From: Tindallia sp.
Lineage (GTDB): Bacteria > Bacillota > Clostridia > Peptostreptococcales > Tindalliaceae
Length of the DNA stretch: 64,000 nt
NCBI GenBank assembly: GCA_007134225.1
Contig: SLLE01000052.1
Location: 1-64,000 of the forward strand
Reading direction: 5' to 3'
In this document: positions 56,948 to 64,000 of the stretch, one piece after another
Layout: each line of letters opens with the position of its first letter
How positions within the stretch are numbered: the first letter of the stretch is position 1
The notes under the pieces: generated by a model
What the model was told of the DNA's origin: nothing
What the model saw: only the letters and a program-made list of their open reading frames with translations
The model's database searches: none
Made by a program: the position numbers and the translations under genes

Positions 56948-57729
56948 TCTGGAAATGCCAGTACATTCATCCAATGTCTCCGATCCTTGTAGTCTAACTT
57001 TACCGACACATCAAGAAATTCCTCCATGACTTCTTCCGTCATCAGGTCATCCCGTCTTCCTGCTGCAAAAATCTTTCCATCCTTCATCAGCAAGGCATTG
57101 TCAAATACCGGCAGAATCTCTTCTGTTCTGTGCGTTACATAAATCAGTGCCGGAGCATCACTTTGATGGCTTAATTTATCAATGTATCTCAGCAACTGTT
57201 CCCTGGCAAACAGGTCCAGACCGGTACACGGTTCATCCAAAATCAGGAGTTTAGGCTTTGCCATCAATGCTCTGGCAATCAACACTTTTTGTTTTTCTCC
57301 CTGCGATAAGGTCTGATAGGGTCGATTTGAAAACTCGCTGCATCCTAATTGTTCCAGAAGAGCAGATGCACGATTTACATCCTCCCTTGCTGGCTCACCA
57401 AATAAACCAATGGCGGCGTCTTTTCCACTGACGACAATCTCCAGAGCTGATTCATTCAGGTAAAATCGTTCCTGAATAGCGGTACTGACCCATCCAATCA
57501 TTTTGCGAAGCTCTCTTAAATCATAATGACCAAAAGCTTTTCCCAAGACTTCCACCTTTCCGGAAGATGGAAAAAGGTATCCGTTAATCATGTTCAGCAA
57601 GGTGGTTTTTCCGGATCCATTTAACCCCAGAATCGCCCATTGTTCCCCTTCCTGAACCTTCCAGTCAATATTTTTCAGCAAAAACTTACTGCCTCTCCAT
57701 AAAGATGCATCCTCAATTTTAATGATCAT
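56944..57729 (-). CDS. ABC transporter ATP-binding protein (YlmA/ModF-like)
   Basis: LGLNGSGKTTLL, LSQGEKQKVLIARALMAKPKLLILDEPCTGLD; no permease adjacent. Confidence 0.9.
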   Translation of the reverse strand: MIIKIEDASLWRGSKFLLKNIDWKVQEGEQWAILGLNGSGKTTLLNMINGYLFPSSGKVEVLGKAFGHYDLRELRKMIGWVSTAIQERFYLNESALEIVVSGKDAAIGLFGEPAREDVNRASALLEQLGCSEFSNRPYQTLSQGEKQKVLIARALMAKPKLLILDEPCTGLDLFAREQLLRYIDKLSHQSDAPALIYVTHRTEEILPVFDNALLMKDGKIFAAGRRDDLMTEEVMEEFLDVSVKLDYKDRRHWMNVLAFPE

Positions 57730-57764
57730 TCTTCGTTTCCTCCATTAGTTCAAATTATTTCATG

Positions 57765-58562
57765 TCACATCTGCTGCTGCATATGCAAGTCCATTTGAGG
57801 ATATGGTATATTGATACCTTCCTGATCGAAGGTTTCTTTTACTTTTTCCATCATTTGAAAATAGATGGTCCAGTAGTCCTGAGCCTGACACCACACGCGG
57901 AAATAAAAAACAATGGCACTGTCTCCATGCTCCCCAAGAACAATCATGGGTGCCGGTTCTTTCATTACCAACGGGTGTTCTTCTGCAATTCTTCGCAACA
58001 CCTCTTTTACTTTTTGAACATCATCTCCGTATCCGACGCCAAATTTAAAATCCACTCTTCTGGTATCATAAGACGAGTAATTAACGGCACTGCTGTTGGA
58101 CAAGTTCGCGTTTGGTATAATGATTTTTCGATTATCCGGCGTATTTAAAGTCGTATAAAATACTTGAATTTCTTTAACCGTTCCCCCAAATCCGGCGGCT
58201 TCGATGTAGTCACCAACCTTAAATGGCCGCAAAGTCAGTATAAGCACGCCACCCGCAAAATTCGAAAGACTTCCCTGCAAAGCCAAGCCGATGGCAAAAC
58301 CCATGGCACCCAGGACTGCTATAAACGAAGTCATTTCCGCACCAAGCATAGACACAATGCTAATAACCAGTAAAACTTGAAGAATGATTCGCGTCATGGG
58401 AATCAGAAAGGATTTAAGCGATTGATCCATTTCCGATTTGTCCATTTTTGCAGCGATAATCGCAGCAATTTTTTTAATAACACTCAACCCTACCACCAGA
58501 AAAACGATGGACAAAATCACTTGTCTTGCATAAGCATAAATCATTTCCATTACAAAATCCAC
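57765..58562 (-). CDS. MscS-family mechanosensitive ion channel
   Basis: GAMGFAIGLALQGSLSNFAGGVLILTLRPFKVGDYIEAAGFGGTVKEI. Confidence 0.95.
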   Translation of the reverse strand: MDFVMEMIYAYARQVILSIVFLVVGLSVIKKIAAIIAAKMDKSEMDQSLKSFLIPMTRIILQVLLVISIVSMLGAEMTSFIAVLGAMGFAIGLALQGSLSNFAGGVLILTLRPFKVGDYIEAAGFGGTVKEIQVFYTTLNTPDNRKIIIPNANLSNSSAVNYSSYDTRRVDFKFGVGYGDDVQKVKEVLRRIAEEHPLVMKEPAPMIVLGEHGDSAIVFYFRVWCQAQDYWTIYFQMMEKVKETFDQEGINIPYPQMDLHMQQQM

Positions 58563-58644
58563 TTCATCACTCCCTTTTGCCTATTATTGATGTGTATTGC
58601 GATACCACTTCACTAATACCCGAAGCCATTCCTTCATAAACGTT

Positions 58645-60768
58645 TCAGGAGCGAATCACTCGCATCGCATTTAAAATGGCCAGCAGCGCAACGCCTACAT
58701 CTGCAAACACCGCTTCCCAGATCGTAGCCATCCCCATGGCGCCCAGCAGCATCACAATGGCTTTAATTCCAAGTGCTGCAATAATATTCTGCCAAACGAT
58801 GAGATGTGTCTTGCGAGCGATTTGAAGTGCTGCAATGATGCTGGAAGGCGTGTCTGTCATAATCACGATGTCGGAAGCTTCAATGGCAGCATCCGATCCC
58901 AATCCTCCCATGGAAACACCTATGTCCGCTCTGGCCAGCACCGGTGCGTCGTTAACACCGTCACCCACTACCATTACTTTTCCCTTTCCGGCTGATTCGC
59001 GCATGATTTTTTCCGTTATTTCTATTTTTCCATCCGGCAACAAATCAGCATACACTTCCTCAATTCCCAAAGAATTGGCTATTTGATCTGCGATGGCTTT
59101 CTGATCCCCAGTCAACATGATCAGTCGTTTTATTCCCGCTTCTTTCAGGCCACGAATCGCTTCAGCTGCATCTGACTTTACCTGATCCCTTATCACAACG
59201 TAACCAGCGTATTGCTGATCAACTGCAATATGAATCACTGTACCCGGCTTTGAATAATCCACTGTTGTGATGTTTTGCTGCTGTAAAAAAGCCATTTTCC
59301 CGAGAACTATTTTTTGCCCTGATATGGTTGAGATGATTCCCCCACCGGGGATTTCCTGATGGTCTTCGATTGTCGTTTGATCTATCTTCTTTCCATAGGC
59401 TTTACGTATGGATTCCGCTATGGGATGATTGGAATAGAATTCAGCAGCTGCCATTTTTTCCAAAATCTCTGTTTCTTCGAAGCCATTGACTGCATATATT
59501 TCGTCTACCTGAAATGCACCTTCCGTCAAAGTACCTGTTTTATCAAAAATAACAGTTTTTACTTCGTTTAATGCTTCCAGATAGTTTCCACCCTTTACCA
59601 GGATTCCTTTCCTGGAAGCACCACCGATTCCACCGAAAAATCCCAGTGGGATAGAAATAACCAAAGCACACGGGCAAGATATTACCAGGAAAATTAAAGC
59701 CCGATAAATCCAATCACTAAACAGCGCTCCTTGGATCACCAAGGGTGGAACCAATGCAATGATCACTGCGATTCCAACCACTACAGGTGTATAGTAACGG
59801 GCAAATCGGGTGATAAATTTTTCAGTTTTCGCTTTTTTAGCACTGGCATTTTCCACCAGTTCCAAAATTTTTGATACTGTCGAATCTCCATACTTCTTAT
59901 CCACTTGAACGGTCAATAATCCAGTTTGGTTTATGGAACCACTCAGTACTTCGCTATCAGGCATTACATCTCTTGGCATTGATTCTCCGGTTAAGGCTGA
60001 GGTGTCCACCATACTATTTCCCGATAAAACATGTCCGTCTAATGGGATCTTTTCGCCTGGCTTAACCATAATCTGCTGTCCCGGTTCCACTGTCGAAGGT
60101 TTCACCCGTTCTACTCCCTTTTCGGTTACAAGGCTGGCGTATTCAGGTTTGATATTCATCAGGGATGCAATGGATGTTCGGGATCGGTTAATGGCCTTCC
60201 CCTGAAAATACTCACCTACCTGATAAAAAAGCATTACCGCTACACCTTCCGGATACTCCCCAATGGCAAACGCTCCTAAAGATGCAATGCTCATTAAGAA
60301 GTTTTCATCGAAGATCTTTCCTTTCAAAAGATTGTTCATCGCTTTTTTTAAAACAGAAGCCCCCGCAGCCAGGTATGCGATGAAATATAATCCTGATGCC
60401 ATGAAAGTTGGCATTTCCAATATCCAGGGAAGAACGAGCAAAACACTGCTAAAGAGTATAACCCTAATCGATCGCTTTTCGTCCAGTTCATGGTCATAGT
60501 CATGGTCGTTTTTTTCTGATTTACTCAAAAAATCCGCCGACTCATCTAGTTCAACGATCCGGACATCGTCTTCGATATCGGTGATTATTTTATAAATACT
60601 GTCTTTTACCATACGGCTATCCATTGGCGGTTTGACTTCAATCTTCAACCGCTGCATGACAAAATCCAAATGAACGACTGAAATAAAATCAAGGCTTTCT
60701 ATTTGTTTTTCCATTTTTGCAGCGCAATCGGCACAACCCAGATTATTTAATTGATATTCTTTCCGCAT
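58645..60768 (-). CDS. cadA: Heavy metal (Cd/Zn/Pb) translocating P-type ATPase
   Basis: HMA-like NLGCADCAAKMEKQI; CPCALVIS; DKTGTLTEG; GDGVNDAPVLARADIGVSMG. Confidence 0.93.
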   Translation of the reverse strand: MRKEYQLNNLGCADCAAKMEKQIESLDFISVVHLDFVMQRLKIEVKPPMDSRMVKDSIYKIITDIEDDVRIVELDESADFLSKSEKNDHDYDHELDEKRSIRVILFSSVLLVLPWILEMPTFMASGLYFIAYLAAGASVLKKAMNNLLKGKIFDENFLMSIASLGAFAIGEYPEGVAVMLFYQVGEYFQGKAINRSRTSIASLMNIKPEYASLVTEKGVERVKPSTVEPGQQIMVKPGEKIPLDGHVLSGNSMVDTSALTGESMPRDVMPDSEVLSGSINQTGLLTVQVDKKYGDSTVSKILELVENASAKKAKTEKFITRFARYYTPVVVGIAVIIALVPPLVIQGALFSDWIYRALIFLVISCPCALVISIPLGFFGGIGGASRKGILVKGGNYLEALNEVKTVIFDKTGTLTEGAFQVDEIYAVNGFEETEILEKMAAAEFYSNHPIAESIRKAYGKKIDQTTIEDHQEIPGGGIISTISGQKIVLGKMAFLQQQNITTVDYSKPGTVIHIAVDQQYAGYVVIRDQVKSDAAEAIRGLKEAGIKRLIMLTGDQKAIADQIANSLGIEEVYADLLPDGKIEITEKIMRESAGKGKVMVVGDGVNDAPVLARADIGVSMGGLGSDAAIEASDIVIMTDTPSSIIAALQIARKTHLIVWQNIIAALGIKAIVMLLGAMGMATIWEAVFADVGVALLAILNAMRVIRS

Positions 60769-60792
60769 ATTTCCTCTCATAAGGTTCAGCTC

Positions 60793-61152
60793 CTATCTCG
60801 TCTCTTTTATGTGCTCCAAACCCTGTAAAAAAACATGCTGAATATGGTCATCATCCAAAGTATAATATATCACTTTTCCATCCCGGCGATTTTTGACGAT
60901 TCGAGCCTGACGCAATACCTTTAGTTGATGAGAAACTGCCGACTGACTCATGTTCATGATATAGGAAAGATCACAGACGCACATTTCCTGAATCCCCAAG
61001 GCAAACAAAATTTTTACTCTGGTGGGATCTGCGAATACTTTATAAAAATTGGCTAATTCTCCTGCTTCGTCGTCAGAAATCATTCCGTCTTGAACCTGTT
61101 TAACCAAGTCATGGTGGATAATAGTTACCGCACATCGATCTGTTTCGCTCAT
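60793..61152 (-). CDS. ArsR/SmtB family metal-responsive repressor (CadC-like)
   Basis: EMCVCDLSYIMNMSQSAVSHQLKVLRQARIVKNRRDGKVIYYTL; upstream of P-type ATPase. Confidence 0.92.
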   Translation of the reverse strand: MSETDRCAVTIIHHDLVKQVQDGMISDDEAGELANFYKVFADPTRVKILFALGIQEMCVCDLSYIMNMSQSAVSHQLKVLRQARIVKNRRDGKVIYYTLDDDHIQHVFLQGLEHIKETR

Positions 61153-61166
61153 TGATATCTTCCTTT

Positions 61167-61188
61167 CATGTGAATAATTGTTCATATG
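61167..61188. promoter_or_regulatory. Putative ArsR/SmtB operator
   Basis: CATGTGAATA-AT-TGTTCATATG 10-2-10 imperfect palindrome just upstream of the regulator start. Confidence 0.65.
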
Positions 61189-61208
61189 TTCAATTATAGT
61201 ATAAAAGA

Positions 61209-61240
61209 AAAACCTGGTTCCGTCAAGATCCAGGTTTTTT
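61209..61240. terminator. Terminator of cyclophilin gene
   Basis: AAAAACCTGG-ttccgtcaagat-CCAGGTTTTTT. Confidence 0.75.
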
Positions 61241-61253
61241 CTTGTTAATATGT

Positions 61254-61679
61254 TTATTCCACGGTCATTTTCAGAATTTTATCATCAGCTCTGATTTGAT
61301 CAACTACTTCAAGGCCTTCTGTCACTTTTCCAAAGACGGTATGCTTTCCATCCAAGTGTGGTTGGGGGCTGTGGCAGATAAAAAATTGGCTGCCTCCAGT
61401 ATCCCGGCCTGCATGAGCCATGGACAAACTGCCTCGTTCATGTTTATTCGGGTTTTTCTCAAGTTCACACTTAATGGTATACCCAGGTCCACCGGTTCCA
61501 TTTCCTTTTGGGCATCCACCCTGTATAACAAAATCGTCGATCACCCGATGAAACGTAAGGCCATCGTAAAAGCCTTCCTGAATTAATTTAACAAAGTTTT
61601 CCACCGTTCCCGGCGCGTCCTCCTCATACAGTTCCACTTGAATCCTTCCTTTTTCTGTTTCGATCACAGCTTTTTTCAA
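61254..61679 (-). CDS. Cyclophilin-type peptidyl-prolyl cis-trans isomerase
   Basis: [57 protein letters not shown]. Confidence 0.95.
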   Translation of the reverse strand: MKKAVIETEKGRIQVELYEEDAPGTVENFVKLIQEGFYDGLTFHRVIDDFVIQGGCPKGNGTGGPGYTIKCELEKNPNKHERGSLSMAHAGRDTGGSQFFICHSPQPHLDGKHTVFGKVTEGLEVVDQIRADDKILKMTVE

Positions 61680-61725
61680 TCGTTACACGCTCCAATCTTT
61701 TTTTTATAGTAATCTAATTTGAATC

Positions 61726-62670
61726 CTATCTTTCTTTTGGATCTATTGATGGCGCATTCCCTTTCACCTGATTCCTGCCGGCTTCCTTCGCTTCATACAA
61801 GGCGTCATCAGCTCGTCGAACCAGTTTTTCCTCACCTTGTTCTTCAGACGGCATGATGGTCGCAACGCCTACGCTAATCGTCACATAATCACTGATCGGT
61901 GATTCCTGGTGCTCTACTTGGAGTGCTTCCACCGATTCACGGTAGGTCTCAGCAATTTTCAGAGCTCCCTCCGCTGTTGTGGCTGGCAAGATACCAACGA
62001 ATTCTTCACCGCCGAAACGCGCCGCCAGGTCCGCCGGCCTTTTAAGCGTATTTTGAAGGCATTCGGCAACTCTTTTCAAACACTCATCACCTTCCAGGTG
62101 ACCATAATGGTCATTGTATCGCTTAAAATAATCAATGTCGGCCATTAATACGGAAATAGGTTTTTTATCCCGAAAAGCTCTTTTCCACTCTGATTTTAGG
62201 ACTTCATCAAACCTCCTTCGGTTCGGAATACCTGTCAGACCGTCAATTAAGCTGGCATCTTTCAACAAGTCCCGATAATGCTTTAGTTCAAGATGGTTTC
62301 GCACTCGAGCCTTTACAATGGAAATATTATAAGGTTTTGTGATATAGTCAATGGCACCCAGCTCCAGCCCCTTCGCCTCGTCTTCCTGCTGCGACATGGC
62401 GGTTACAAAAATAATTGGAATGTCTTTTGTATCATCAGACGCTTTAAGAATCTGGCAGATTTTATAGCCGTCAATTTCCGGCATCATGACGTCCAACAGA
62501 ATTAAATCTGGCGGATCCTCAGAAGTGGCAATATTCAAAGCTGTCTTGCCATTGGTAGCCACTTTCACATTCCACTCATCCTTCAAGAGCTGACCAAGCA
62601 TTTGGACATTTACCGGACTGTCATCTACAATCAGAACTGTCTGTTTTTTTTTAATTGTTTCCATTGTCAA
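61726..62670 (-). CDS. Response regulator with GGDEF diguanylate cyclase domain
   Basis: REC: VLIVDDSPVNVQML, LILLDVMMPEIDGYKIC; GGDEF: RFGGEEFVGILP. Confidence 0.95.
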   Translation of the reverse strand: MTMETIKKKQTVLIVDDSPVNVQMLGQLLKDEWNVKVATNGKTALNIATSEDPPDLILLDVMMPEIDGYKICQILKASDDTKDIPIIFVTAMSQQEDEAKGLELGAIDYITKPYNISIVKARVRNHLELKHYRDLLKDASLIDGLTGIPNRRRFDEVLKSEWKRAFRDKKPISVLMADIDYFKRYNDHYGHLEGDECLKRVAECLQNTLKRPADLAARFGGEEFVGILPATTAEGALKIAETYRESVEALQVEHQESPISDYVTISVGVATIMPSEEQGEEKLVRRADDALYEAKEAGRNQVKGNAPSIDPKER

Positions 62671-62714
62671 GATCCTCTCTGTTTATTGAATTGATCGACT
62701 TCTCTTCAAACAAT

Positions 62715-64000
62715 TCAATTCGATCCTTTATGGATTTCTCCGCTGCTGACATCGTAGTCCATCTCCGCGAACTCACCTGCCGGGTTCGTCAGCATAAAAT
62801 GGATCTTTGAAATCGTCACCGAACTTTTTAATTCAACATCAATTTGATAATCATTGTGATGTTGGCGAATTCGTATCATCATCTTTATGTTTTTCTCCAA
62901 TTTATAGTTCGTGGTTTCGCCATCATCGTCATAATAACCGTAGGTCGCTTCCCCATCCACAAAAGCCAGTACCGTCAAACGATCAAAATTCATTAAATCC
63001 ACGTTTTGGGCCGGATCTGCCAGCACGATCATTTTGTTTTTTCTGATAAAGAGTGCCGTTTCATCCAGCTCCAGGTGCATATAGTGATGCCCTGGCTTAA
63101 TGACCTGGAATTCATCCTGATGATTCATAACTGTCTTCCACAAGAGCATTTCTTCCGGCACCCATACGTAACGACCCCGAGCATTTTCCTGATAGATCGG
63201 CGCCATCATAACGGATTCGCCAACCAGCAGCTGGTCTTCCACTTCCATGGAATGTTCATCTATATATTCAAAGGAAAGCGGTTTAAAATACAGGTCATGA
63301 TGCAAGGCTGCTTTCATATATTCTGAGTAAATATAAGGAATCAGCGCATATCTTAATTCCAGCATTTTCCTTATGGCTTCTGTTGTCCAGTGATCAAAGG
63401 AGTATGGTTCCTGATTTCTGGTTCCGATTGCAGAGTGATTGCGAAAAAGAGGCGTCAACAAACTGGCCTGAGTCCAGCGAACAAGCAGATCTGGGCTCGC
63501 ATCGCCACCAAATCCGCCAATATCAGCTCCAATATAGAGGAAACCACCCATATTTAAAGCCGGCAGCATTTTAATCATCAATAATATATGTTCCCACCAG
63601 GAGTAGTTGTCTCCCGTCCATAATCCGGCGTATCGCCCCATTCCAGTAAAGGAGGACCTGGAGAATAGGAGATATCGTTTGTTAGGATCAATTTTTTCAA
63701 TGCCTTCCGCAGCTGCTCTTGTCATATTGAAACCATATAGGTTATGAATCTGGTGATGTTGAATTTTCTTTGTTTCACTTATCTGATGCATTTTTTTATA
63801 AGCATCCGGATTAGCCGACAATGCCTCAAAAAGATCTTTTAAAACAAAAAAATCCTCAAGATCAATGTTTTTCCCTTCACATTCTTTTGCTTTCTGTATA
63901 AATGTTCCGAGGCTCTCTTCCGTGTAGAAAACAGATGGTTCATTCATGTCATTCCAGAAACCCTCAATACCGTAGTCCGTCAAAACCTGGTATTGTTTAC
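62715..64000 (-). CDS. Glycoside hydrolase family 31 alpha-glucosidase-like, N-terminus beyond window
   Basis: Catalytic region GIEGFWNDMNEPSVF; RAAAEGI, RYAGLWTGDNYSWWEHI; GADIGGFGGDASPDLLVRWTQ; open frame continues past the right edge. Confidence 0.92.
   Translation of the reverse strand, partial: KQYQVLTDYGIEGFWNDMNEPSVFYTEESLGTFIQKAKECEGKNIDLEDFFVLKDLFEALSANPDAYKKMHQISETKKIQHHQIHNLYGFNMTRAAAEGIEKIDPNKRYLLFSRSSFTGMGRYAGLWTGDNYSWWEHILLMIKMLPALNMGGFLYIGADIGGFGGDASPDLLVRWTQASLLTPLFRNHSAIGTRNQEPYSFDHWTTEAIRKMLELRYALIPYIYSEYMKAALHHDLYFKPLSFEYIDEHSMEVEDQLLVGESVMMAPIYQENARGRYVWVPEEMLLWKTVMNHQDEFQVIKPGHHYMHLELDETALFIRKNKMIVLADPAQNVDLMNFDRLTVLAFVDGEATYGYYDDDGETTNYKLEKNIKMMIRIRQHHNDYQIDVELKSSVTISKIHFMLTNPAGEFAEMDYDVSSGEIHKGSN

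Noticed and set aside
1-64000. CRISPR arrays, transposases, integrases, prophage genes, tRNA or rRNA genes
   Set aside because: No regularly spaced repeats, recognisable mobile-element proteins, or tRNA/rRNA sequence patterns were noticed on reading; a formal scan (tRNAscan, Infernal, CRISPR finder) was not possible.

Overview
This is a 64 kb chromosomal window from a low-to-mid GC Firmicute. Gene content and a Na+/H+ antiporter emphasis suggest a Clostridia/Alkaliphilus-like anaerobe, which is inference only. It is densely coding, mostly on the minus strand, and largely housekeeping. In order it carries: uvrB (truncated at the left edge); S41 protease, M23 hydrolase, ftsX and ftsE; a 5-formyl-THF cyclo-ligase; a Lon-like protease; a cell-surface polymer block (phosphodiester glycosidase, YitT, TagA/WecG glycosyltransferase, csaB, DUF5693); mazEF-alr-acpS; a 10-gene Mrp/MBH-type antiporter operon with three NuoL/M/N-like subunits; dcd; addAB; a TAXI solute-binding protein with a DUF1850 protein; yhaM; rubrerythrin; psd; glpK; rarD; recD2; a class D sortase; pgeF; a TPP-riboswitch operon; a CadA/CadC-like metal efflux pair; a REC-GGDEF protein; and a partial GH31 enzyme at the right edge. 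No tRNA, rRNA, CRISPR array, transposon or prophage was seen. The most unusual locus is at 45061-45706. A consensus sigma-A promoter drives a complete T-box riboswitch (probable Leu specifier CUC), then an Asn/Gln-rich 61-aa ORF of no family I recognise, then a strong terminator, so the T-box appears to control only this small protein. Other points of interest are an SD-sequestering hairpin before a TAXI protein that lacks a TRAP permease, a methyltransferase inside a TPP-regulated operon that lacks ABC permease/ATPase genes, and the triple-antiporter Mrp-like operon. All family assignments come from reading the sequences; no searches were run.
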